From contig MU626294.1 of assembly GCA_025603075.1 (NCBI GenBank), positions 1 through 64,000 on the forward strand: a stretch of 64,000 nt of DNA. The letters are read 5' to 3'. The stretch is from Neoconidiobolus thromboides FSU 785. Its lineage: Eukaryota > Entomophthoromycota > Entomophthoromycetes > Entomophthorales > Neoconidiobolaceae. The number at the start of each line of letters is the position of its first letter. Within the stretch, counting starts at the first letter, position 1. Position numbers and translations under genes: made by a program. The notes beneath the pieces were generated by a model, which worked only from the letters and a program-made list of their open reading frames with translations, made no database searches and was not told the origin of the DNA. Shown here piece by piece: positions 1-10,580 of the stretch.

Positions 1-477
1 TTTAGAACTGTGTTTGGGTACTTTTGTTTTAATAAAAGATGTGATTTTATAGAATTTTAAGCGAAGTTTTTAAAATACAAATTTTTTTAAAATTGGATAA
101 AATAATGAAACTAATTCAGACAACCCCAAATAATAAAATATTGAATTTGACTTTATCTAAAACTGCAAGGGGAGTTTTATTTGTTTGAGCTGTAGTTTTA
201 ATAATGTCTTGATGACTAATAGGATAAACTTTACATTAGAAACAAAAAAGTACAGCAATTCATTTTACTTCTATGACAATTATTCACAGACATTATTGTA
301 TATATATAATTTGATCTATTATTTTATTTAGTATTTTGATCAAATAAAAATAGTAATTTTTTAAATATCAAGAGGGTTAATTTTCATTTTTACTACTTTA
401 TTTGTATTTGAGTTGAAAAAGTTGTACACCTCTAATCACAAAATCTGTCAAATTTGAATGTTTTCACATCATTTATC
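1..477. other. AT-rich intergenic sequence
   Basis: No convincing reading frame, tRNA or rRNA is visible. The stretch ends where the first of three consecutive MITE-like elements begins. Confidence 0.6.
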
Positions 478-578
478 ATATAGGGTTGTATTTTTTTGTT
501 TAAGAACTTTTAACAATCTTTTCACTTAAGTAGCGCTTAAGATAAAAAAGTGACGAAACCAAAAAAACATCTTCATAT
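478..578 (-). mobile_element. MITE-like element, copy 1
   Basis: A ~100-bp copy in reverse orientation. It reads from ATATAGGGTTGT, through the internal TAGCGCTTAA core, to an end in CATCTTCATATG. It shares its last bases with copy 2, so the two form an inverted pair. Confidence 0.75.
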
Positions 579-680
579 GGGGGTGTTTTTTTGGCTTCAT
601 TACTTTTTCCATCTTTTAAGCGCTATTTGGGTGGAAAAATTATCAGCAAAATTATTAAACACAAAAATACATCCCCATAT
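575..680 (+). mobile_element. MITE-like element, copy 2
   Basis: A well-preserved forward copy. It starts ATATGGGGGTGTTTTTTTGG and ends AAATACATCCCCATAT, so the ends form an imperfect terminal inverted repeat of about 17-19 bp. The interior has the family core TTTTAAGCGCTATTTG followed by a TGGAAAAA stretch. It is too short to encode a transposase, so it is a non-autonomous element. Confidence 0.8.
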
Positions 681-775
681 AGTGAAGTTTGTTCAAAAAT
701 CTTGCTAATAATTTTTTTATTCAACAGTGCTTAGAAAGTAAGAAATAAGTGAAATCCAAAAAGACTCATCTATAT
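677..775 (-). mobile_element. MITE-like element, copy 3 (degenerate)
   Basis: A diverged reverse copy abutting copy 2. Recognisable pieces in order are a CTTGCTAATAATTTTT segment, a GTGCTTAGAAAG segment in place of the GCGCTTAAAAG core, and GTGAAATCCAAAAAGACTC near the end. With copies 1 and 2 it makes a run of alternating orientation. Confidence 0.5.
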
Positions 776-2129
776 CTTTAGTTTGTAGTAATTAATGGAT
801 TGAAAGTCCAATGTAATTGAGTACATATTAAAAGTTTGTTCGCTTTTTCTCTTATATATCTTATTTTACAAGTTACTAAAATGCTTTACTAAACTATGTT
901 CTTATCCTGTATTGTTACAGTAAATGTACTTTTATATTAAATAATTTTGATTTAACTATTAAAATTAAATCTCAACTAAGCTTCATTTAATTTATTATAT
1001 TTAGCTGTATTGAAAAATAATAACCCCAGGTGTTATCAAATTTAGTTGTTTAAAGTACCATAATCTCCACAAAATATACAGAGATCTAGAGTTAAGATCA
1101 AAGCATAATATTGCAAGTTACAAGGAAATACATGTCTGCTTCGCTATTATTATTAAACATTTCAATAATGAAATAAGTCTTTAATATATGAGTGAATTTT
1201 ATATTTTGATTAAAATTAAAATAAAAGATATTAAAAAACCATACAATTACTTCAATAAAGAAACCATACTTCCTATTTTTTTGGCTATTATATTTTATCT
1301 ACATTCTTTACAGCTGATTAAAATCGGGAGAAATCGAACCTTGGATATAAATTAACTCACATCTTTCAATATATTTAAGTTATAGCTGACCTTTTATCTC
1401 AAAATAACTAATCCTTTTGAAATCAATGGAACTAAACCATAAAAGCTTGATTTTTGCAATTACCTTATTTATATAATATTAATTATTTAACGCTCTTTTA
1501 TCAAAATTCAAAATAGTCGGAAATTTTATGGACGAGACTGAATACACAATATAACATTATGAAATATTTATAGGGGTTTAAGGTACTATTTTTTACAAAA
1601 AAATATATTGAGTAGGTCAAGCTCATACCACGTAATCAAAAGTTTTAGAACTAATGTTATCATTGTTTAAATTCTATATAGTCTAGTCAGCTTTTTAACT
1701 TATTATATAATATTTAATTTCACTGATTTCATAGACAATCATAATGACATTTCAATAATTGAGAATTTGTTATTTCAAAAGTAGCTTAATTGATCAGCTT
1801 CTATTACAATTGGTTACGAAATATGAATAGAAAGTACTAAAACTAAATAGAACACTTTATCTTTACCAAAAGTCGCAATTTATAAAATAATCACTTACTT
1901 GTTAAATTATTCGCTTTTAATAGTCCTTAAATTGAAGTCCTAATTTTGAATTCGTAATAAAATTAAAATTGCAATTTCAATTATAAAAAAGCTCCTAATT
2001 TGGGATTGTAAGAAGTATTTAAAAAAAGGGATTTCCTAATATAGCATTGTAAGAAATTGGTTTCTTAAAATATTCTTTAATTTAGATATTGCCCAAATGT
2101 TAAATTAAACTATCATAAGGTAATATTGA
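776..2129. other. AT-rich intergenic sequence
   Basis: No gene is seen. The only structure noted is the 36-bp dispersed repeat at 1318-1353, which is listed separately. Confidence 0.6.
1318..1353 (-). repeat. Dispersed repeat with a B-box-like core, copy 1
   Basis: The sequence TAAAATCGGGAGAAATCGAA and the bases after it recur with few changes at 22892-22928. On the minus strand it contains GGTTCGATTTC, which differs at one base from the Pol III B-box consensus GGTTCGANTCC. No A box or folded tRNA was found nearby, so a tRNA-derived retroelement relic is only a possibility. Confidence 0.4.
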
Positions 2130-3950
2130 ATGATATATAACCAAAGACTTTTGCTGAGTTTACCAAGTTTTAAATTAAAACCACCACTTGTTATGTCAGA
2201 AAAATTTATGCATCGGTGTGATCATTGTTATTATCGTTCTAAAGGCTGTGATCGAAAAGTACCAAAATGTAGCTATTGTAAGGAGCGGAATCTAGAATGT
2301 ACAATATCGAGACAAATCAAAAGGACAAATAAACTATACAAATTTGAAGACAAAATATCAACATTTAAAATTAATCCGTTTAAAAGCACTAATATTAGAA
2401 TGAAGATTAAGCCAACTACTAGTAAACAAGTTTCGCCAAAGAATAATGATGATGTGGAGGGTGACAATTTGTTAGTCCAAAATAAAAAAGATACCTCACA
2501 TGGGATAAAATCCAATTTATTAAAAGTAACCTCAGCTATACTTGTAATTATACCTATAAAAGGTGGAAGAGATGCTTTATTAACCTTTTTACAATATCCA
2601 CCAATGGAGAATTTTAATAATGGAGTGAAATTAATTGTTTCAATATCTACTCAAATGAGTCTACTTCTCAAAAAGCGTTACTATCTAAATTTAAATACTC
2701 TATCTTTGGCTCAATCTTATCCTTATTTCTCTTTACCATTAATTTTTCAAAGTTTAAGAAGCTACTTTAGTATCGACCATCACTTACTGCCACTATTCAA
2801 TATTAAGAGATTTGACTTCAATTCACTCAACTATGTTACCAAATTAATTATTATAGCATCTGGGTTAAATAAAGCAAAAAAAGATGATAACATGATTCAA
2901 GCAATGAGCTACTGTGAAAACGAGATATTTAATCATTTTAGGCATCCACATAGACTCAAGTACAATCTAGAAACAGTTCAATGCGTAGTTATCTTACTAA
3001 TGACTTTAAGGAACTTCAAATGGGTCTTAAAACTAACTAACAATTTTTTGTATTATTTAGCAAATAGTACGACTATATTAGGTTTAAATTTAGCTTGTCC
3101 AAAAATGAATTTAAATTTAATTATAGAGAGAAGGATGGTTTATAATGCAATCTACTTTGTATTGATGGTCTTCTCATCGGCTTCTTATTATTGTTATCCT
3201 CGATTTTATAAACAGTCCAAAAGATACAAGCTAGCAAACTCTTTAAATCAAGAACCATTCAACTCAGCTTCATGCCTTATAGATATATCCCAGCATCTCT
3301 CGATCCTATTTAATGAGTTTTTGGGCGACTACTCTTACTACTATTATGAGATAGTAGAGATCAAAGTAAAAGTAGTTGATAAAATAATGACGTTTGACCA
3401 AGTGTACAAAAGGCTCAATATAATTTTAAATAACTTTACTTCTGCTTTTATTAGCTATCAATTTATATTGAGTAAAATGAGTCAAACAAAAGTTAATGAT
3501 AAAATTTCAGTATTACTAAATGCCTATTTAAGTCACGCTAAATTCTTATTCCATTACATAAAATTCTTCTCATTCTCTTTAAGCTTATACTATCAAAGTG
3601 ATCCCACTGAATTGGATTATTGCAACTTTAACTTACCGCTCTCCTTTGATCCACAGTATTCGAAAGCTACTTTTATTCAAAAACTATTAAACGAAGCTTT
3701 ACAAGCTATAAAAAATATGATGTTTCTTCCAGTTCATTCAATCACTCATGATATGATAGGAGCTCTGTTTCAATGCGTTATTTTTATCATGAGATACCGT
3801 AGGTTTGGGGACATGGATAAAATTTCTCAGCTGTTGCTTGCTGGAAAATCAAAATTGTTGTTGCTTAGCTCATCCCCTTATTTTTCAAACTCAGCAAAAG
3901 TAAATTTGGCCTTCTTGGAAGTTGCTGAAAAGCTGATATATTCTTTGTAG
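2130..3950 (+). CDS. Zn2Cys6 binuclear-cluster transcription factor
   Basis: This is a probable fungal transcription regulator of 606 residues. Near the N terminus six cysteines have the spacing C-x2-C-x6-C-x6-C-x2-C-x6-C (starting CDHCYYRSKGC), the Zn2Cys6 DNA-binding signature. A basic segment rich in Lys follows, as expected for the linker. The rest is a long, mostly helical, hydrophobic region without an obvious motif, compatible with the regulatory domain of this class. The frame is open and intronless. A second in-frame ATG at 2193 lies seven codons before the first cysteine and could be the true start. The target genes are unknown; the nearest neighbours are secreted-protein genes. The DNA-binding class is clear and the function is not. 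Confidence 0.85.
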   Translation: MIYNQRLLLSLPSFKLKPPLVMSEKFMHRCDHCYYRSKGCDRKVPKCSYCKERNLECTISRQIKRTNKLYKFEDKISTFKINPFKSTNIRMKIKPTTSKQVSPKNNDDVEGDNLLVQNKKDTSHGIKSNLLKVTSAILVIIPIKGGRDALLTFLQYPPMENFNNGVKLIVSISTQMSLLLKKRYYLNLNTLSLAQSYPYFSLPLIFQSLRSYFSIDHHLLPLFNIKRFDFNSLNYVTKLIIIASGLNKAKKDDNMIQAMSYCENEIFNHFRHPHRLKYNLETVQCVVILLMTLRNFKWVLKLTNNFLYYLANSTTILGLNLACPKMNLNLIIERRMVYNAIYFVLMVFSSASYYCYPRFYKQSKRYKLANSLNQEPFNSASCLIDISQHLSILFNEFLGDYSYYYYEIVEIKVKVVDKIMTFDQVYKRLNIILNNFTSAFISYQFILSKMSQTKVNDKISVLLNAYLSHAKFLFHYIKFFSFSLSLYYQSDPTELDYCNFNLPLSFDPQYSKATFIQKLLNEALQAIKNMMFLPVHSITHDMIGALFQCVIFIMRYRRFGDMDKISQLLLAGKSKLLLLSSSPYFSNSAKVNLAFLEVAEKLIYSL

Positions 3951-4680
3951 CTATATTTTTAAGTTTCTGCCCGGTGCAGTATTTTTCCTGTATAGAAAAT
4001 TAGACCAGTAATAAATAATGATATTAGATTTTAATTTATTTAGCTATTTTTACATTATTGAAAAAGCAGCAACCTCCTAAATGATTTGTTAGTAAAATAC
4101 CTAAAGAGAAGCAGTTGACAGAAAGTAGACAGACCTATAAGGTGATATTTTCCACTTTTTTATTTGTTATTAATTAAGCTATGGTTCAGGTTACTCTTTC
4201 GCACATTTCATTTTATAAGAGAAGGCATATAAATGTTTTTCTCCTAATATCATTTTTTTATAGTACGTTCTAATTCAATGAACACAAAACCATTCGATCT
4301 TTAACCTTTTTAAATAAATCAATAACATTAATAATGTTTTAAATAAACACTTATAAGAATGGCCCCTCGGTTTATATTAGTTCCATCTTTTATATTTTGA
4401 CTCAACATCCGTATTATACAAGGCCACATTATTTAATATTTACGATTGAAAATTGTACAGATTTAATCAAATATTCAAATGTGACATGATACTTTAGTTT
4501 TTTAACTAATTATTAGTTGATGTTTTAAGAAATAAGTTAATACTTATACAAGTGTATATTAAGGATGAAAAACTAGAATTGTATTTTCAGTTAAGTTATT
4601 CAATTTAAATATTGCGTTTTATTTATAAATATAAACTTTAAAAGTAAAAAAAGCCATATAGATAAAAGGCATGAAGCTAT
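3951..4680. other. AT-rich intergenic sequence
   Basis: This stretch separates the stop codons of the convergent Zn2Cys6 gene and the Gly/Leu-rich gene. It presumably holds the 3' ends of both. No other feature is seen. Confidence 0.55.
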
Positions 4681-4989
4681 TTAAAGCCCAAGTCCAAGCC
4701 CAGATAAAAGTCCTCCAGCTACCGGTATACTGGAAAGCATGCCACCGGATCCCTCATCGCTACCACCTCCTCCTAATAGCCCACCAACAACTGGGATACC
4801 AGAAAGCATACCGCCACCTCCCCCACCTCCCCCTAAAATACCTCCTAATAACCCACCAAGGAGATCACCTCCACCAGCGGAGGGTGCTTCTTTGGCTGCA
4901 CCATGATCACTGTGTCCGGCATCTCTTCTGTTTATAGACATGGCGCTAAGAGAATTTAAAGCAAGGAATAAGATAAAGTTCAACTTCAT
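4681..4989 (-). CDS. Small secreted Gly/Leu-rich prepropeptide (family A, copy 1)
   Basis: A 102-residue protein with an N-terminal hydrophobic signal peptide (MKLNFILFLALNSLSAMS). A dibasic RR at about residues 21-22 matches a Kex2-type processing site. The remaining ~80 residues are low complexity: blocks of GGLLGG, a run of eight glycines, two near-repeats of the type MLSxIPVxGGLL, and the C-terminal motif GGLLSGLGLGL. There are no cysteines. A paralogue with the same leader, RR site and tail lies at 14822-15067. It is divergently transcribed from the family-B gene at 6505, and a TATATAAA box lies 75 bp upstream. I do not recognise the family. A cell-surface, self-assembling or signalling peptide is conceivable, but no function can be assigned. 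Confidence 0.8.
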   Translation of the reverse strand: MKLNFILFLALNSLSAMSINRRDAGHSDHGAAKEAPSAGGGDLLGGLLGGILGGGGGGGGMLSGIPVVGGLLGGGGSDEGSGGMLSSIPVAGGLLSGLGLGL

Positions 4990-5063
4990 TATTATTAGTT
5001 AATTAGTTTTTAAATAGATTATTAAATTGGATGTTTTTAGATTTCAGGTAAGATAAGGAGAGG

Positions 5064-5071
5064 TTTATATA
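5064..5071 (-). promoter_or_regulatory. TATA box of the family-A secreted gene copy 1
   Basis: TATATAAA on the minus strand, 75 bp upstream of the ATG at 4989. The spacing suits a core-promoter TATA element. Confidence 0.6.
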
Positions 5072-6432
5072 CTAGTTTTTCTTAACATTTTATTATAAAT
5101 TTATTGTAAAACTTAATTAGTCTCAACTCCTCTTTTCCTCTTTTTTCCTAATTTTTTAGAACAATACTTGTATCTTTAATTCCTTTTTCCTCTTTTTTCT
5201 AATTACATACTAGCGATGCTAGCACTCCAATATTTTTGTGCCGCTTTTTTACTATTAAGTAAATCAATTAAGAATTCAATTTGTGACTAAAAGTTTGTTA
5301 AACTTAAACTGTTTTTATTGCATAAATTACTCAACTTTGGATTTACTAATTCGTAAATAAAGATGACTTTTATTTATAACATACTATCATTAAAATTCAC
5401 TATATTAGATAAAAAAATAGTTAATTTTTTTAAACTTTAAAAGGTATAAGCCCCCAAATGCTTTATTAGAGTAAGAAACATTAATTAATTTTTTAGATGC
5501 TCTAAATTTTATAGATTCTCAAGCACTTTGCCGATTACATAATAGATAAATAGCTTTAATTACTAAATCAAAAATCATCAGACTTCAAGATTAAAAAAGT
5601 TGAAATAATTAGATCCATTTATCTATAGTCCTTCTAGGTTATTAGGACTGTCAATTGGTTAATTTAAAGGCATATTATGTCGAATTAAATTACTACTGTA
5701 GATTTTTCTGAAGTGTTTTTAGATTAAGACAAAAAAATTATATTTTATCATACTCCTGCGAGTACAAAGCCCTTTAGCGGGTTAATAAAATTAGCTATGA
5801 TATTCAAATGTAAATTGTACTTTGTAATAAACTTTATTAATTAAATAGAAAATAATGATATCTTTTTATAAGAGGTAGCGGTTCAAGAAAAATGTAAGAC
5901 AAATGTAGTCTAAGAATGACTGGGTATATCTTTCGAAAATAAACTAGAAAGCTACTACGTGGGTAAGGGGGCCATTTAGATAAATTTCGAGCTAAATACT
6001 TTATTGAGCCCTTTTAGAACTATAAGTTATGCAGCATTTCTTAAAATAGGATAACAGAATGTTTCAGGGTTATATCCCTCTTTTATTGTAAAGCAAAGCA
6101 GTAAACATTGGCAAGTATTATATGAAATTGGCCTCACAGTAAGGAGAATGGGTTTAGAAAACTTAATGGATTCAAATTTTATTCGAAATTCCAAAGTAGT
6201 GAATAAACATCCTTAAATTAAAATTTCAATCCGGAATAATGTTCATGAAAATAGTCAATCAAATTGCCCAGAAAATTAAAATACACGGTACTATTAAAAA
6301 ATAGCGGGATAAATTAAAAGGAGTGGCTAAAATTAATATAACTAATAAGAATAAACTAAAAGATCTAGTAGCGTTGCTGTTACCAAATACCAAAAAATAA
6401 AAATGAAGAAAAAGAAATCAATAAAGCAAACA
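5072..6432. other. Shared upstream region of a divergent gene pair
   Basis: About 1.4 kb of AT-rich sequence between the two divergent secreted-protein promoters. No open frame of interest is seen. A short stretch near 5447 (GTATAAGCCCCCAAATGCTT) resembles one at 8110 and may be a minor dispersed repeat. Confidence 0.5.
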
Positions 6433-6440
6433 TATATAAA
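6433..6440 (+). promoter_or_regulatory. TATA box of the family-B secreted gene copy 1
   Basis: TATATAAA 65 bp upstream of the ATG at 6505, in the same position class as the boxes of the other secreted-protein genes here. Confidence 0.6.
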
Positions 6441-6504
6441 CAAAAGATAGACTTAATGAGTAAAATAAAAATATTTTTAATTTATTAATAATAATAACCT
6501 AAAT

Positions 6505-6822
6505 ATGAAATCAGCAACTTTGATAGTAAGCATGTTATTTAGTGGAATAATGGCTGGTACCATACAATTAGAGCGTCGTAAATCTTTTGTTGAAACCCAT
6601 CAGGAGCATGGTCATTTACCTGGAGGAAAGAATAATCCTGGATTTGGTGTGTCTTTAATCCCCCAAGTTCTATCCATTTTAGGAGGTCAAAATCCCTTAT
6701 CAATTTTAAATGGGTATAATAAAAAGGCTGATGAAAGTGAAGGTAAAGAATCACCAGCTGAAGGTGCATCCGAAGGCGGTCTATTATCTGGATTAGGTTT
6801 ATCTGGTATTTTAGGAGGTTGA
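6505..6822 (+). CDS. Small secreted prepropeptide (family B, copy 1)
   Basis: A 105-residue protein with a signal peptide (MKSATLIVSMLFSGIMAG) and a dibasic LERRKSF site at residues 24-25 typical of Kex2 cleavage. A charged, His-containing segment follows (ETHQEHGHLPGGKNNPGFG), then a hydrophobic SLIPQVLSIL stretch, an acidic linker, and the C-terminal GGLLSGLGLSGILGG. It has no cysteine. A close paralogue is on the minus strand at 13490-13813, with the ERRKSF through NPGFG region almost identical. Although otherwise unrelated to the family-A protein next door, it shares the GLLSGLGL tail. The gene is intronless with a TATA box. The function is unknown; the architecture is that of a secreted, proteolytically matured peptide. 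Confidence 0.82.
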   Translation: MKSATLIVSMLFSGIMAGTIQLERRKSFVETHQEHGHLPGGKNNPGFGVSLIPQVLSILGGQNPLSILNGYNKKADESEGKESPAEGASEGGLLSGLGLSGILGG

Positions 6823-8862
6823 CCTTTAATAAATTTAATTAATATTTGATATATTGATGTTTAGTTTATAAGCATATTTTATACTAATATTTCCTTTACA
6901 AAAAAAGAACTTATTGTTTTATGAAGTATTGATTTGATACTTGTTTATTTTTTTAGTAACAATACTGTATGAAATACAAACGGTTTTTATGTTGTTTCAC
7001 TTATTGCTGAATAATCAAAATAATTAATGATTTTCTTAATATAATTTATGTTATGCTCGATCATCCATAGTTGTTGCAATTAATCAATGTTTTCAACGAA
7101 TAAATAAACAACCTTGAAATCGTATAAAAAATTTGCTATGTAATTCTCTTTCCATTCGTACACATCGTAAAGTTAACGATATATTTTTTTAATATTAAAG
7201 GAGTCAAAAGCTTCTTGATATTTCTCGTATGAATAAATTAAAATTATAGATGGGAACGAAAAGGTTACAAGAGTACAAAATAATATTAAACTAAAAGAAC
7301 TGGCTTTGCTTTAAGAGGTTCTACTCACAACTGTGATGGATTTTACAAAGTTGCTTTGTAGTTGATTGTATAAATTACTACATATAAAAAACAAGGAAAT
7401 ACTGGTGATAGAAGTGATAGATATCTTATTATAAATCGATTTAGTGTAGTAGGAGTCAATAGCTTAGACCAATAGGAATAATAAATGGTAGGGCGTAAGA
7501 TCACTTTTTTAGATGAAAAATTTCAACTTGAATTTGTAATGGCTTAATTATCTTCTCAAACCTTGAGGTATTAGGATTTATCAAACAAAAAAATAATAAA
7601 GCAAAAGTGTTCTCAATGTAATTGGCAAGGTATAAGCAATAACCATAGAGGATTTCTTACGATTTACCAAGCCTAGCAATCAAGCTACTGGGATACTAAA
7701 TTATTTTAAAATAAATTTATGTCTCACAAATGTACCTTATTGAATTTTACTTTATTTTGTAAAAATTTGCCCAATATTATAGTTTATTCAATTTGTTATC
7801 TTTACTTCAAAAAAAGATGAACAAACCCCAATAAATTTTCCCAATAATAATCCAAAGCAAAAGTAACAAAGTATAAAATATTATAATACAAATCAAAATA
7901 ATTATAGCTAAAGCTATAATATTTTTGATATAAAGTCCCAAACTTTGTTTAGCTTTATTTTGAATTATTGTTGAAAAACTCAATTGCAGTTTGCTCAATT
8001 TTTTTCTTGAAAGATAAACATAAGTCAAAAATCCTGTATAATAGAATATCAAATGTAAAATTATAAACAATGTATATAAATAATGCAGTTTTCTTCAAGT
8101 GTTGTAAAAGTATAAGCTCCCAAGTGTTTATTTTTTTAGGATGAAAAAAGGAGTAAGATTAAATATTAATTGCTGGGGAAGTAAGAGTAATAAAGTTCTT
8201 TTTAACTTTTATAATAAAACCTGTGTAGCAAAAAATTCTAAACTGATTAAAAAAGTAAAATAAGTTTCCAAATAAGTATTTTGCTACGAAAAGAGTTAAT
8301 AACTTTTTGCCTCATTCTCTCCAAAATAATTCTATTCTACAATCAGAGAATGAAATAAGGCATTATAAGTTATTGCTACTCATACATTAAGCTTATAAGC
8401 AAAAAGATAGAAGAGAAGTACCAATTTAAATAAAAGGTGGAAACACGAATATTCAAATATTATTCAAACCCACTAGTTTTACTATAAAGTTATTATTTGA
8501 TCCTTAATAGATAGTAATTTTATAAATAAACGTGATCTAACATTTGATTTACCTCAAAAGTCGTTTAAAATAGTTCTAATTCTATAATTATTTTATGGTA
8601 TATATGTCTTATTAAATGCGGTAAAGCATAATATAAGATACTGAACTACTAACACTAATCGAATCTCGGGATGTTTTTAGAATTGCAACTGCAATATTTT
8701 CAGCGTTGTGGTGAAGAAAGTATTACTTTATGAGTTTACTAAATACTAAATTTTATTATGGTTCTGGTCACATGGCTATATAATTTAAAACTCGAACTCA
8801 ATAGCAAATTATGAAGAATTACCTTAATTTGGCCACTTACCTCAAAAGCGGGAAGCTCAAAG
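6823..8862. other. AT-rich intergenic sequence
   Basis: About 2 kb without a supported gene. A hydrophobic minus-strand frame at 7807-8070 lacks any ATG and was not accepted. Confidence 0.5.
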
Positions 8863-8870
8863 TATATAAA
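8863..8870 (+). promoter_or_regulatory. TATA box of chitinase gene 1
   Basis: AAAGTATATAAAC context, 65 bp before the ATG at 8935. The same AAAGTATATAA context occurs upstream of the second chitinase at 46059-46066. An in-frame ATG at 8878 is only 8 bp downstream and so should lie outside the transcript. Confidence 0.65.
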
Positions 8871-8934
8871 CAAAGGAATGGGCAATCTAAATAAAGCTGT
8901 AAAAATTATCATTTTTATATCCCTAATATTTAAT

Positions 8935-10071
8935 ATGAAATTCGCTTCCTTCTTTTTAGTAGTCAGCTTAGCCGTCACCAGTGTTACTAGTCAAGCTCCC
9001 AGTAAAGTGGTAGTAGGTTACTTTTCAGACTGGACATTAACCCAATATCCAGTTAGCGCAATCGATTTCAGTAAAGTAACTCACATCAATTACTCTTTTG
9101 CTTTATTTGATGATAAAGGCTTTAATCCTAAAATTGGAACTGAAGGCACTTTAAAAGATTTGGTTGCTAAAGCACATAAGACTAGCACCAAGGTATCTAT
9201 CTCCATTGGTGGTTGGACCGGATCAAAATATTTCTCTCCAATGGCTGCGGATGCTAACAAAAGGAAGCAATTTATATCAAACACTGTTGCTTTTGTAAAC
9301 AAATTCAATCTAGATGGTGTTGATTTGGATTGGGAATACCCTGGAAGAAATGGGGCTGGTGGAAATATCATATCTCCAAAAGATACTGCAAACTACCTAT
9401 TATTATTAAAAGATTTACGTACTGCTTTAGGTAAGAAATTAATCACCGCTGCTGTAAGAGTACAGCCATTTGATGGTCCAAGTGGTCCATTAAATGATGT
9501 CAAAGCTTTTGTACCCTTGTTCGATTGGATTAATTTAATGTGCTATGACTTAAATGGGCCTTGGGGGGCTACTACCGGGCCATTAGGTGGATTGGACTAT
9601 CAACCAGGTAAAGGTGCGCCATTTTCTGTTAAACAGGCTGTAAAAGACTGGAGCAAGGCAGGATTTACTTATGATAAATTAGTTGTTGGTGTGCCTTTCT
9701 ATGGTTTTTCAGCAGGTGTTGGAGTTGATATGACCAATACTGATCAATATCAAAAAATCACCAACAGTAATTTGCCTGGCTATCCTTATAAAGATTTGAT
9801 CACTAAAAAGATCTTAAAGTCACCATTAGAAGCCAACAATACTGCTGGGTGGATTAGAAAATTCGATACTACGACCCAAACTCCATGGTTATTTAATAAG
9901 AATACAAAGACATTCATTGCTTATGATGATACACAATCATTAAAAGCAAAAACTAACTATATAAGATGTAACGGTTTAAGAGGAGCTATGTTATGGGCTA
10001 TGGATAACGATTATCAAAATCAATTACTCACTGCTTTACAAAATGTTCGTAGTACTGGAGGATGTAAGTGA
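8935..10071 (+). CDS. GH18 chitinase, secreted, without a binding module
   Basis: A 378-residue secreted endochitinase of glycoside hydrolase family 18, cutting beta-1,4-GlcNAc bonds in chitin. The start at 8935 gives a clean signal peptide (MKFASFFLVVSLAVTSVTSQ); the longer frame from 8878 begins too close to the TATA box. Motifs in order are VGYFSDW, the SISIGGW substrate-site strand, and the catalytic DGVDLDWEYPG (DxxDxDxE, acid/base Glu about residue 134). MCYDLNG and the late AMLWAMDND follow. It stops at GGCK exactly where its paralogue at 44572-45990 continues into a Ser/Thr linker and a chitin-binding tail. It is therefore the catalytic domain alone. The stop lies within a GTAAGT string, but no downstream exon restoring the tail was found. 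The gene is intronless. Confidence 0.95.
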   Translation: MKFASFFLVVSLAVTSVTSQAPSKVVVGYFSDWTLTQYPVSAIDFSKVTHINYSFALFDDKGFNPKIGTEGTLKDLVAKAHKTSTKVSISIGGWTGSKYFSPMAADANKRKQFISNTVAFVNKFNLDGVDLDWEYPGRNGAGGNIISPKDTANYLLLLKDLRTALGKKLITAAVRVQPFDGPSGPLNDVKAFVPLFDWINLMCYDLNGPWGATTGPLGGLDYQPGKGAPFSVKQAVKDWSKAGFTYDKLVVGVPFYGFSAGVGVDMTNTDQYQKITNSNLPGYPYKDLITKKILKSPLEANNTAGWIRKFDTTTQTPWLFNKNTKTFIAYDDTQSLKAKTNYIRCNGLRGAMLWAMDNDYQNQLLTALQNVRSTGGCK

Positions 10072-10580
10072 ACTAACTGATATTTTGAAGCTATTAGTAA
10101 TAATATTCATTATTCACTCCAGTAGCTAAAAACCCAAAATTAATCTAAAATTGAAGATGGAGCTTTTATGCAGTGCAATTAAATGTTCTATTTACTGATA
10201 ATAAATATTTAGTTAATAGATTGTCTTGTTAAAAAATATCTTTCGAAAGGAAGAACTTATTTAAAATATTAGCCTTTATTTTATTACCTTAAGGAGATTA
10301 TCATTTTGATTATGAATAAGTTTTTTTAGCCTGTATTTACACTATTTATGTAAAAATTGCAAAATAATTTATAAATTTTGTACACTTGGCTATTATTTTT
10401 CATTAAATACCAAATTATTTCTAATGTAATCTTTTTTCATATTCATTAAAAAAAACTATTACTAAAAATATAAAAAATTATAAACTGTTATAATAGCTAC
10501 AGTTACAATACATCATAACTACTGAGCTTAATAAATTAGCATTATATAAGTATTAATTAACATTATTTTTATTTAATAAT
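10072..10580. other. Intergenic, between convergent genes
   Basis: AT-rich sequence between the chitinase stop and the receptor stop. I looked here for a lost linker and binding module and found none. Confidence 0.55.

Noticed and set aside
4671-4937. Plus-strand frame of 88 residues over the Gly-rich gene
   Set aside because: It is a shadow of the GGA-rich coding strand; the opposite frame has a signal peptide and a paralogue.
7807-8070. Hydrophobic minus-strand frame of 87 residues
   Set aside because: It has no ATG start, is mostly Ile/Leu from AT-rich sequence and has no splice partner, so it is probably chance.
10053-10140. GTAAGT at the chitinase 1 stop read as a donor
   Set aside because: Joining to the downstream TAG or CAG sites gives only short frames with no linker or cysteine module, and the stop position matches the domain boundary.
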